Assembly (NCBI GenBank): GCA_934533135.1
Contig: CAKTBG010000011.1
Coordinates: forward strand, 6,351 to 70,350
Length of the DNA: 64,000 nucleotides
Reading direction: 5' to 3'
DNA from: an uncultured Faecalibacterium sp.
GTDB lineage: Bacteria > Bacillota > Clostridia > Oscillospirales > Ruminococcaceae
Shown one piece after another: positions 17,902-25,200 of the stretch. The notes under the pieces were generated by a model. That model saw only the letters and a list, made by a program, of their open reading frames with translations, did not search any database and was not told where the DNA came from. Position 1 is the first letter of the stretch. Each line of letters starts with the position of its first letter. A program made the position numbers and the translations under genes.

Positions 17902-18003
17902 TTTCTTCTCCCCGCACACTCTTGTGCTTCCTTCTTCATTTTTTTGCTATTTTCTTCATTTACCTTCTTATCATTTACCCTGCTGTTCCCGCAAGGGAGC
18001 AAG

Positions 18004-18050
18004 AAAGGCGATGACCCATCCTGCACCGGGTCACCGCCTTTTCTTTTTGT
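18004..18050. terminator. hairpin terminator beyond folC
   Basis: AAAGGCGATGACCC pairs with GGGTCACCGCCTTT. On the plus strand it is followed by TCTTTTT, on the minus strand by a weaker T-rich stretch, 18 bp after the folC stop. It probably serves folC and may also end a plus-strand transcript from the preceding gap. Confidence 0.7.
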
Positions 18051-18067
18051 TCGGGTCTGGCTGCTGT

Positions 18068-19339
18068 TCAGCGGGTCAGGGCTTCAAAGGCCTGCCGGAC
18101 GTCGCCTGAGAAGTAGAGCGTTCCCAGTGCGCAGACCGGACCTTCTCCGCCCAGTTCCAATGCGCGGGCGACGCCTGCCTCGATGCTGGGTGCCGCTTCC
18201 GCCCGAAAGCCCGCGGCACGGATCTGCGCCGCCAGCGTCTCGGCGGGCGTTGCGCGGGGGGTGTGCGCCGCCACAGTCACAAACTGTCTGGCCAGCGGTT
18301 CCAGCAGAGCCAGCATCTCGCTGACGTCCTTATCCGCCATGATGCTGATGAGGAACACGAATTTCTCGCCCGGGAACCGATCCTGCAGGCTCTGTACGGT
18401 GGCGCGCATTCCGTGGGCGTTGTGGCTGCCGTCCAGCAGAAACGCCGGCGAATGCCGCAGCAGCTCGAATCGACCCGGCCAGCGCACCGTCTCAAGCCCC
18501 TTCCGGATGGCTTCTTCGGGGATGTTCCACCCCTTTTCCCGCAGAACGCGGAGGGTCGTGATGGCGGTTGCCGCGTTTTTGGGCTGGTAGCTGCCGATGA
18601 GGGGCAGCCGAACGCCGTTCAGCCCGTCAAAATCAAAGGTCACTTCGTCGAGGTCGCCGCCGTCACAACGCAGCTTGTGGAAATCCACCACCGTCAGCGG
18701 CGCGTGCATCTCGGCGGCTTTTTTTGCGATCACCGCATCGGCTTCGGGCACCCCGCCATAGCTGACCACCGGGCAGCCCTCTTTGAGGATGCCCGCCTTG
18801 GCCGCGGCGATGTCGGCGATGGTGGGGCCAAGCTCCTTCACATGATCCATGCCCAGTGCCGTGATGACGGCACACTCCGGTGCGTCGATGACGTTGGTGG
18901 AGTCCAGTGTGCCGCCCAAGCCCACTTCCAGCACCACGATGTCACAGTGCTTCTCGGCAAAGTAGAGCATCCCCAACGCCGTGATGATCTCGAACTCGGT
19001 GGGCACATCGGCCATGGCGTCGGCGGCGGGCTGGATCCGTTCCACCAGCCGCACCAGCTCGTCATCCCCGATCTGCACCCCGTCCACCTGGATCCGCTCA
19101 TTGAAGCGGTTGATGAAGGGCGAGGTATACAGCCCCACGCGGCAGCCCGCCGCCTGCAGGCAGGAGGCCAGCATCGCCGCCGTGCTGCCTTTGCCGTTGG
19201 TGCCCGCCACATGGATGAATTTCAGATCCTTGTGCGGGTCGCCCAGAGCCGCCAGCAGGGTGCGGGTGCGGGTCAGGCCGGGTTTATGGCCTGCCCACTG
19301 CACCGCGTGAATGTATTCCATAGCCGATTCGTAGTTCAT
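18068..19339 (-). CDS. folC: bifunctional folylpolyglutamate synthase / dihydrofolate synthase
   Basis: FolC adds glutamate to folates (and to dihydropteroate in bifunctional forms), trapping them in the cell. The 423-residue Mur-ligase-type protein has the P-loop in IHVAGTNGKGSTAAML, the omega-loop region YTSPFINRFNERI, and the central VVLEVGLGGTLDSTNVI. The C-terminal domain has LLDGSHNAHGM, equivalent to the DGAHN motif. It starts MNYESAMEYIHAVQWAGHK, 12 bp after folT. Both are under the upstream THF riboswitch, so uptake and retention of folate are regulated together. Confidence 0.95.
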   Translation of the reverse strand: MNYESAMEYIHAVQWAGHKPGLTRTRTLLAALGDPHKDLKFIHVAGTNGKGSTAAMLASCLQAAGCRVGLYTSPFINRFNERIQVDGVQIGDDELVRLVERIQPAADAMADVPTEFEIITALGMLYFAEKHCDIVVLEVGLGGTLDSTNVIDAPECAVITALGMDHVKELGPTIADIAAAKAGILKEGCPVVSYGGVPEADAVIAKKAAEMHAPLTVVDFHKLRCDGGDLDEVTFDFDGLNGVRLPLIGSYQPKNAATAITTLRVLREKGWNIPEEAIRKGLETVRWPGRFELLRHSPAFLLDGSHNAHGMRATVQSLQDRFPGEKFVFLISIMADKDVSEMLALLEPLARQFVTVAAHTPRATPAETLAAQIRAAGFRAEAAPSIEAGVARALELGGEGPVCALGTLYFSGDVRQAFEALTR

Positions 19340-19351
19340 CGTGATCCCTTC

Positions 19352-19864
19352 TTACTTTCCAATTGCATTGCGCACGGCGCGGTTCTCCATCAGCAGCCGG
19401 AGCAGCACCGTGTTGACGGCACTGAGCACCAGTGCATTGGGGATGCGGGCAAACAGCACGCTCCACGCATAGCCGTAAAAAATGCGGAGTGCCAGCGAGT
19501 TGATGACGATGGATCCCACCACATGAGCCGCCACCACGCTGACCGGCAGCCGCAGCTCCGGACGCAGCTGGGGCAGCTTCTCCCACAGGAGACCAGCCAC
19601 CAGACCGATGGATCCGGCACCCAGCGTGATGAGCGGGTTGATGGCATAGCCCGCCAGCACACCGCCGATCATGTCGGCCACCGCACCCACCACAAAACCG
19701 GCCCCCGGCCCAAAGAAGATGGCTGCCAGCAGCACCGGCAGGCTGCCGAGGTTGAACCGGACAAACCCGGTCGAGATGCTCAGCACCCGGGTGAACACGA
19801 TGCTCATGGCGATCAGCAGGGCCAGCACGGTCAGTGTACGGACGGAATTTTTGGACTGTTTCAT
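19352..19864 (-). CDS. folT: folate-specific ECF transporter S component
   Basis: A 170-residue membrane protein with about six helices that binds folate and docks with the shared ECF energising module, which is not encoded here. The start MKQSKNSVRTLTVLALLIAM at 19864 follows AGGGAGGACAAG; the frame is open to 20086 but that crosses the riboswitch. The STGFVRFNLGSLPVLLAAIF stretch is typical of FolT/QueT-like S components. Assignment to folate is strongly supported by the THF riboswitch upstream and folC downstream. Confidence 0.92.
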   Translation of the reverse strand: MKQSKNSVRTLTVLALLIAMSIVFTRVLSISTGFVRFNLGSLPVLLAAIFFGPGAGFVVGAVADMIGGVLAGYAINPLITLGAGSIGLVAGLLWEKLPQLRPELRLPVSVVAAHVVGSIVINSLALRIFYGYAWSVLFARIPNALVLSAVNTVLLRLLMENRAVRNAIGK

Positions 19865-19906
19865 TTTTCTTGTCCTCCCTGAAAAGGATCTTGCACGGGA
19901 GAGCAG

Positions 19907-19951
19907 CAAAAAACGCCCTCCCTGTGTGACAAACCGCACAAAGGAGGGCGT
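19907..19951 (-). terminator. expression-platform terminator of the THF riboswitch
   Basis: On the minus strand ACGCCCTCC pairs with GGAGGGCGT, with an inner TGTG/CACA pair, followed by six T residues, 43 bp before folT. Riboswitch ligand binding would favour this structure. Confidence 0.85.
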
Positions 19952-20009
19952 GAATCCAACAAGCTTCACTTCCAACCGAGACCGCAGACGGTCTCGCCTG
20001 CACCCAAGT

Positions 20010-20108
20010 CCATGCAGCAGCGGGATGCAGGCCATGCACCGCGGGTCTCCCTTCGTCCGCAGCACAACTCCCCGTTGATGCGGCACTTAACGCGCATGGC
20101 CTTACTCT
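20010..20108 (-). ncRNA. tetrahydrofolate (THF) riboswitch
   Basis: The minus strand carries the conserved THF aptamer elements in order: GCGTTAAGTGCCGCATC, ACGGGGAGTTG, a GGACGAAGGGAGACC segment, GCGGTGCATGGCC, and GCATCCCGC. These match the Rfam THF family found upstream of folT genes. A strong promoter is immediately upstream and a terminator lies between it and folT, indicating transcriptional control. Confidence 0.9.
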
Positions 20109-20120
20109 GTTGATGTTCTC

Positions 20121-20149
20121 ATTATATGCTTTTTTTCGCCCGCTTGCAA
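20121..20149 (-). promoter_or_regulatory. promoter of the folT-folC operon
   Basis: Minus-strand TTGCAA (20144-20149), 17-bp spacer, perfect TATAAT (20121-20126); transcription would begin just before the THF aptamer. Confidence 0.85.
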
Positions 20150-20207
20150 GCGCAGGATGCAACAGGTTTCACAAATAGTTTTGCCGTTTTTTATAAATGT
20201 TGCTGAT

Positions 20208-20437
20208 ACCCTCTCAGGCCGCTTCGCGTCCAGCTCTCCCAAAGGGAGAGCCATTGGCGGGCCGGGTAAGTTTCTGCAACAAACAATAGATGCCGGGCCT
20301 TGTCGTCCAGATTGAGCGGCTGCTGACCTAGGCCGCAGGGCCCGGTATTTTGCGTTTTGCGCGCAGAGTTGACCGATCTGCCAAGGGCTCTCCCTCCGGG
20401 AGAGCTGGCAACGCCGTCAGGCGTTGACTGAGAGGGT
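20208..20437. repeat. palindromic repeat family A, locus 4 (two facing units)
   Basis: A minus-oriented unit at 20208-20254 (CCCTCTCAGG end, GGGAGAGC hairpin) and a plus unit at 20384-20437 with second stem GGCAACGCC/GGCGTTGAC enclose about 130 bp. That inner stretch has GCCCGGTATTTTGCGTTTTG and CCGATCTGCCAAGGGCTC, shared with 33072-33123. Confidence 0.85.
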
Positions 20438-20484
20438 CACCCGTGATAAGATTAAATCAAACTTATAAAGAAAGGACAACCTCT

Positions 20485-22176
20485 ATGAAATTCCAAGAGA
20501 TGACCTATACCCGGCCCGACATCGACGCCCTGCTTGCCCGCTGCAAGGAGCTGGCCGCCAAAGCTGCCGCTGCCCCCAGCGACGAAGCGATCGTGGATGT
20601 CTACTACGAGCAGAGCCGCGCCTTTGCCGATTACAACACCGCTGCCAACCTCGCCAGCATCCATTACACCTGCGACACCCGCGACGCCTACTGGAAAGCC
20701 GAGCAGGACTTCTTCGACGAGAACAGCCCCGCCGTCTCCAACGCCAGCACCGAGATCAGCCGCGCCTTCCTCTCGAACCCTCATGTGGACGCGCTGACCA
20801 AGGCGTTTGGCTCCACCTGCGTGGCCGGCATGAAGAACGCCGTTCTCGGCATGGACGAGCGCACCATCGACCTGCAGAAAGCCTACAACGCCCTCGTCAG
20901 CAAGTACCAGCAGGTCTACGGCGGTGCGCTGGTGGAGTTTGACGGCAAGCAGCTGACCATCCCCCAGCTCGGCCCCTACAAGGAGAGCACCGATCCCGCC
21001 GTCCGCCGCGCCGCTTATGAGGCCGAGGCTTCTTACTTCGACGCTCACCGCGACGAGCTGGACAGCATCTATACCCAGATCGTGCAGAACCTGAACGCAC
21101 AGGCCAAGATCATGGGCTACCACGATTACAGCGAGCTTTCCTACGTCCGGATGAACCGCATCGGCTATGGCCCCGCCGAGATCCAGAAGTTCCGCGATCA
21201 GGTCGCCCACGATGTGGTGCCCGCACTGCAGCAGGTGATCGAGCTGCGCAAAAAGCGCACCGGTATCCAGCATCTGACCTTTGCGGATCTGCCCGTCTCC
21301 TTCAAGGACGGCAACCCCAAGCCCATCGCAGGCTACGAGGCTCGGATGTCCGCTGCCCGCACCATGTACCATGAACTCAGCCCGGAGACGGCCGAATTCA
21401 TCGACTTCATGCAGGACAACGAGCTGTTTGATGTGGAGAGCCGCCCCGGTAAGATGTCCGGCGGCTATATGACCAGCCTGCCCGCTTACAAGGCACCCTT
21501 CATCTTTGCCAACTGGAACAACACCTCCGCCGACGTGGACGTGCTGACCCACGAGTGCGGCCATGCCTTTGAGGGCTATGTGGCAGAACGGGATCCGAAG
21601 GTTCCCGCCGACCTCGAATGCCCGGGCATGGAAAGTGCCGAGATCCACTCGATGGCCATGGAGTTCCTGACGGCTCCGTGGCACCATCTGCTCTTTGGCA
21701 AGGACACCGAGAAGTATGCCCTGCTCCACGCCGAGGACAGTTTCCTCTTCCTCGCTTACGGCTGCATCGTGGACGAGTTCCAGCACAAGATGTACCAGAA
21801 CCCCGATCTGACCCCCGATGAGCGGAATCAGGTCTGGCTGGAGCTGGAGCACAAGTACCGCCCGTGGATCGACTTCGACAACCTGCCCTTCTACGGCCGC
21901 GGTGCCGGCTGGCAGCGTCAGCTCCACATCTATGAGTGCCCCTTCTATTATATTGACTACTGCCTGTCCACTATGGCCGCCCTGCAGTTCTTCCTGCTGA
22001 GCCTCAAGGATCACAAGGACGCATGGGAGCGGTATCTGCGTCTGGTGCGCCGTGCAGGTCTGGCCAGCTACACCGAGCTGTGCGAGACCGCCGGGCTGAA
22101 GGTTCCCTTCACCGACGGCAGCATCAAAGCCATCGCCCAGCAGATGGGCCAGTGGATCGCAGAGCATCAGGTGTGA
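20485..22176 (+). CDS. M3 family oligoendopeptidase (PepF-like)
   Basis: A 563-residue zinc endopeptidase of family M3 that cleaves short peptides in the cytoplasm. The HExxH zinc site is in VLTHECGHAFEGYVAE, with the downstream glutamate in MESAEIHSMAMEFL. The start MKFQEMTYTRPDID at 20485 follows GAAAGGACAA; an in-frame ATG at 20443 lies at the repeat edge and has no ribosome site. Length is typical of clostridial M3 oligoendopeptidases. The TGA stop lies two bases before a family A repeat, so the 3' end has little room for its own terminator and the repeat may act as one. Confidence 0.94.
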   Translation: MKFQEMTYTRPDIDALLARCKELAAKAAAAPSDEAIVDVYYEQSRAFADYNTAANLASIHYTCDTRDAYWKAEQDFFDENSPAVSNASTEISRAFLSNPHVDALTKAFGSTCVAGMKNAVLGMDERTIDLQKAYNALVSKYQQVYGGALVEFDGKQLTIPQLGPYKESTDPAVRRAAYEAEASYFDAHRDELDSIYTQIVQNLNAQAKIMGYHDYSELSYVRMNRIGYGPAEIQKFRDQVAHDVVPALQQVIELRKKRTGIQHLTFADLPVSFKDGNPKPIAGYEARMSAARTMYHELSPETAEFIDFMQDNELFDVESRPGKMSGGYMTSLPAYKAPFIFANWNNTSADVDVLTHECGHAFEGYVAERDPKVPADLECPGMESAEIHSMAMEFLTAPWHHLLFGKDTEKYALLHAEDSFLFLAYGCIVDEFQHKMYQNPDLTPDERNQVWLELEHKYRPWIDFDNLPFYGRGAGWQRQLHIYECPFYYIDYCLSTMAALQFFLLSLKDHKDAWERYLRLVRRAGLASYTELCETAGLKVPFTDGSIKAIAQQMGQWIAEHQV

Positions 22177-22178
22177 TG

Positions 22179-22352
22179 CCCTCTCAGCTGGCTCACCCTC
22201 TCCGTCATCATCGCTTCGCTCGATGCCACGAACCTCCCTTTGTCGCTTATGCGACATCTCCCTCCGACCGGAGGGAGTCTTTCCCAAAGTGGGAGGCAAG
22301 TCTTGGCTCTCCCTTTGGGAGAGCTGGCGAGCGACAGCGACGCCTGAGAGGG
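22179..22352. repeat. palindromic repeat family A, locus 5 (composite)
   Basis: Starts CCCTCTCAG two bases after the M3 peptidase stop. It contains a minus-type fragment, a variant CGCTTATGCG segment, and a plus unit (GGCTCTCCCTTTGGGAGAGC, second stem imperfect) ending CTGAGAGGG at 22352. The mscL promoter begins 9 bp further on. Confidence 0.85.
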
Positions 22353-22360
22353 CGAGCCCG

Positions 22361-22390
22361 TTGACAAAATACCACCCGCCTTATTATAAT
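22361..22390 (+). promoter_or_regulatory. promoter of mscL
   Basis: Perfect TTGACA (22361-22366) and perfect TATAAT (22385-22390), spacer 18 bp. Confidence 0.85.
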
Positions 22391-22436
22391 AGGGTCAAAT
22401 AAGCAGCCCATCCGGGCGCAAAGGAGTGGTATTGCT

Positions 22437-22886
22437 ATGGCAGAAAAGAGCAAAGGCATCAAAAAATTCTTGGAGGAATTCAAAGCGTTCGCCATGCGCG
22501 GCAATGTGCTGGACATGGCCGTCGGCGTGGTCGTCGGCTCGGCATTCACGGCCATCGTGAATTCGCTGGTCGGCGACATCATCTCGCCCCTCATCGGTCT
22601 GTTCTTCAACGCAGACTTCTCGGACGTCGTGATCCAAGTGGGCGACGTCGGCATCGGCATCGGTGCATTCATCAACGCCATCATCAACTTCCTGATTGTG
22701 GCCTTCGTCCTCTTCCTCGTGCTCAAGACGTTCAACGCCCTCTTCAACAAGAAGAAGGAAGAACCTGCCCCGGCTGAGCCGACCACCAAGGTCTGCCCCT
22801 ACTGCCAGAGTGAGATCGCAATCAAGGCGGTGCGCTGCCCCCACTGCACCACCAAGCTGGAAGGCTTCCCCGAGATCCACGACTGA
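22437..22886 (+). CDS. mscL: large-conductance mechanosensitive channel with C-terminal zinc ribbon
   Basis: MscL opens under membrane tension to release solutes on hypo-osmotic shock. The 149-residue protein has the N-terminal amphipathic helix, TM1 with the pore motif GNVLDMAVGVVVGSAFTAIV, a periplasm-side loop, and TM2 (INFLIVAFVLFLVLKTF). The usual charged cytoplasmic helix is replaced or extended by a double-CxxC zinc ribbon: CPYC at about 120 and CPHC at about 137. The start follows AAGGAG and a strong promoter. The gene is monocistronic with a terminator shared with the convergent alkaline phosphatase gene. Confidence 0.94.
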   Translation: MAEKSKGIKKFLEEFKAFAMRGNVLDMAVGVVVGSAFTAIVNSLVGDIISPLIGLFFNADFSDVVIQVGDVGIGIGAFINAIINFLIVAFVLFLVLKTFNALFNKKKEEPAPAEPTTKVCPYCQSEIAIKAVRCPHCTTKLEGFPEIHD

Positions 22887-22901
22887 TCGTTTCCCTGAAC
22901 C

Positions 22902-22943
22902 AAAAATTCCTCCCGAGCGACTTGCCCGGGAGGAATTTTTTTG
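22902..22943. terminator. bidirectional terminator, mscL / alkaline phosphatase
   Basis: AATTCCTCCC and GGGAGGAATT form a strong stem with T runs on both strands, between the two convergent stops. Confidence 0.9.
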
Positions 22944-22974
22944 CTTTATTTTACAGTCTGTGCTTTCGCCGCGC

Positions 22975-24528
22975 TTACTGCACCTTGGTCAGCTCGGCCA
23001 GCTTGTGGAAGATCTCGGTGTTGTCGAACACACCGCGGAACTTCTCAGAGCCGACGCCCTTGGCGTAGATGTTCACCGAGGCACCGGTGTGGGCGTAGGT
23101 GGTGTGATCCATACCGGACTTGTGGTTGATGGTGTGGCAGACAGCCATCGAGAAGGGGATGTAGGTGCCGTACAGCTCGTAATCCTCCTGACTCATCTTG
23201 CTCTGAGAGGAAGCACCAACTTCAAGGGTACGCTCGTAAGCCTTGCGCAGGTTCTCCACCTCGTAATCGGTCAGGAGCAGTTTGCCCGCGTTGGCCGCAT
23301 CCGGGTCGGTGGGCAGGGTCAGGCCGAAGGCGTTCTTCACGTCGGCCATGGCTGCCTCGAAGGGGGTCTTGTTGGCGATATAGCCCTGCACATAGGTGGA
23401 ATCAAACTTGGCGTAGGACATCTTCTGGTGGGTCAGATTGGTCAGGAAGGTGTCGTAGTTGGTGGTCTTGTAGCCGATGCCCATGCCGCCGGTCTCGTGG
23501 TCGGCGGTGACGAGGATCAGGGTCTCGTTGGGGTGAGCGTTGTAGAACTCTTCGGCCGCCTGCACCGCGTTGCTCATCTCCAGCACATCGTGGATGGAAG
23601 CCGCCGCATCGTTGGCGTGGCAGGCCCAGTCGATCTTGCCGGATTCGGTCATCAGGAAGAAGCCCTTTTTGTTGTTCAGCAGCTCAATGCCCTTCTTGAC
23701 GTAATCGGTCAGCTGCCACTCGCCAGCGGCGGCATCCATTGCATAGTTCATGGCCTTGCCGTCTGCCAGCGTCTCGGCGATGATGAGGGTCTTGCCTGCG
23801 CCGGCGGTCAGTGCAGCAGCACCCGCCTGCGTGGTGACGACGTTGTAGCCAGCCTGTGCTGCGACCTCGTGGTTGTTGGGGCCGGTGCCGTCGCCGTTCA
23901 CCTTCTGGAACTCGCCGCCTGCAAAATACTCAAAGCCGGAGTTTGCCAGCTCGACGCCGATCTGGTAGTAGTTCTTGCGGGTCTTCTGGTGGGCGTAGAA
24001 GGCTGCGGGGGTGGCATGGTCGATGTTGACGGAGGACACCACGCCGACCTTGTAGCCCTTCTGGGCGTGGAGCTTTTCGGCGATGGTCTCATAGGGCACA
24101 TCGCGGGTCCACGGGCACATATTGATGACGCCGCTCTCGGTCTTGTGGCCGGTGGCGATGGAAGTTGCGGTGGAAGCAGAGTCCGGGCAGAAGGACGTGC
24201 TGTCGTAGGTGGTCACGCTGCCAACTTCCGGGAAGGACGTGAAGCTCAGGTCGGCCTCGGTGACGGCACCGTTGTTCTCGACCGTGCCCTTGTAGAAGCG
24301 GGCAGACTGGATCTGGGCAGTGCCCATGCCGTCGCCGATGAACAGGAAGATGTATTTGGGCTTTTTGCCGAAGTCCAGCAGGCCGTTCTCTTCGTCCTCC
24401 GCCTGCTTTGCGGTGACGCTGGGGGCTGCAGCATGGGCCGCCATCGGTGCTGCCGCCATCATGCCGAGAGCCGATGCAACGGCTCCGGCTTTCAGAAAAC
24501 TGCGGCGGGTGATGTTCTTCTCTTTCAT
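22975..24528 (-). CDS. alkaline phosphatase with Tat signal
   Basis: A 517-residue extracytoplasmic phosphomonoesterase that releases phosphate from organic esters. The N-terminus has a twin-arginine signal (ITRRSFLKAGAVAS) with AAHA cleavage region. Metal and catalytic motifs are clear: FIGDGMGTAQIQ, the nucleophile serine in PDSASTATSIATGHKTE, and TADHETGGMGI plus a late HTGASVNIYAKG. The start at 24528 is chosen because the Tat signal begins there; an in-frame ATG at 24645 would add 39 residues. Gene context gives no Pho regulator. Folded, metal-loaded export by Tat is expected for this enzyme type. Confidence 0.93.
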   Translation of the reverse strand: MKEKNITRRSFLKAGAVASALGMMAAAPMAAHAAAPSVTAKQAEDEENGLLDFGKKPKYIFLFIGDGMGTAQIQSARFYKGTVENNGAVTEADLSFTSFPEVGSVTTYDSTSFCPDSASTATSIATGHKTESGVINMCPWTRDVPYETIAEKLHAQKGYKVGVVSSVNIDHATPAAFYAHQKTRKNYYQIGVELANSGFEYFAGGEFQKVNGDGTGPNNHEVAAQAGYNVVTTQAGAAALTAGAGKTLIIAETLADGKAMNYAMDAAAGEWQLTDYVKKGIELLNNKKGFFLMTESGKIDWACHANDAAASIHDVLEMSNAVQAAEEFYNAHPNETLILVTADHETGGMGIGYKTTNYDTFLTNLTHQKMSYAKFDSTYVQGYIANKTPFEAAMADVKNAFGLTLPTDPDAANAGKLLLTDYEVENLRKAYERTLEVGASSQSKMSQEDYELYGTYIPFSMAVCHTINHKSGMDHTTYAHTGASVNIYAKGVGSEKFRGVFDNTEIFHKLAELTKVQ

Positions 24529-24718
24529 AGCAAATATCCTCTCTTTTACAGAGCCGCCCGGCTCTTTTCGTTTTGTCTTTCTCACGGGAACGCCTTTATT
24601 GTACCGGAGTTTTCCACCCGCCGAAACCATCCCGGTGCAAAACATGGGTAAAATTCGAGAGAGAGAATCTGCCCGTCCGTAAAAATTATGAATAGAATGT
24701 AAAAGCTATCTCAGTCCA

Positions 24719-24751
24719 TTGACTGCCATAATATTATATGCTATATAATAT
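24719..24751 (+). promoter_or_regulatory. promoter and palindromic operator of the PadR gene
   Basis: TTGACT (24719-24724) and TATAAT (24744-24749) have a 19-bp spacer. The perfect palindrome ATATTATAT-GCT-ATATAATAT (24731-24751) covers the spacer and -10 box, ideal for autorepression by PadR. Confidence 0.65.
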
Positions 24752-24790
24752 ACAGAATCATTCAATATCAACCACAACGGAGGCAGAACC

Positions 24791-25096
24791 ATGAACTTTA
24801 CCACCGGTGCGGCGTTGCTTGACGCAATCGTGCTGTCCGTCGTCTCCCGTGAACCGGATGGAACCTACGGCTACAAGATCACGCAGGAGATCAAACAGGC
24901 CATCGACCTGAGCGAGTCCACGCTTTATCCTGTTCTGCGGCGGCTGCAAAAAGACGGCTGTCTGACCGTCTACGACGCCACCACCAACGGCCGGAACCGC
25001 CGCTACTACATGATCACCCAAGTCGGCCGGGAACGGCTGGCCGCTTACCGGGCTGAATGGAAGCAGTACGCCGCCAGCATCGACCAGCTTTTATAG
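24791..25096 (+). CDS. PadR family transcriptional regulator
   Basis: A 101-residue winged-helix repressor. The recognition-helix region is LSESTLYPVLRRLQKDG, followed by the wing with TTNGRNRRYYMITQVGRERL, characteristic of short (subfamily 2) PadR proteins. The start follows CGGAGGCAG. The gene pairs with the HAAS/DUF1700 membrane protein 104 bp downstream, an arrangement very common in Firmicutes, where PadR-type regulators govern membrane-stress or exporter operons. An AT-rich palindrome over its own promoter suggests autoregulation. Confidence 0.92.
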   Translation: MNFTTGAALLDAIVLSVVSREPDGTYGYKITQEIKQAIDLSESTLYPVLRRLQKDGCLTVYDATTNGRNRRYYMITQVGRERLAAYRAEWKQYAASIDQLL

Positions 25097-25137
25097 CAGT
25101 TTGCGTTTTTAATGCACAAGCAACATCCGCAAACTGC
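25096..25137 (+). other. intercistronic hairpin between PadR and HAAS genes
   Basis: GCAGTTTGCG (25096-25105) and CGCAAACTGC (25128-25137) form a perfect 10-bp stem with a 22-base loop. No T run follows, so it is more likely an mRNA-processing or stability element than a terminator. Confidence 0.5.
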
Positions 25138-25200
25138 ATATCGCAAATATGCCGTTTTGATAGGCTCTATTTATGAAAATTGCGATAGAGGAGGACAACT

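Noticed and set aside
20452..22299. 615-residue frame antisense to the M3 oligopeptidase gene
   Set aside because: Low-complexity Gly/Val/His-rich shadow of a GC-rich gene whose HExxH motif and start site are clear on the plus strand.
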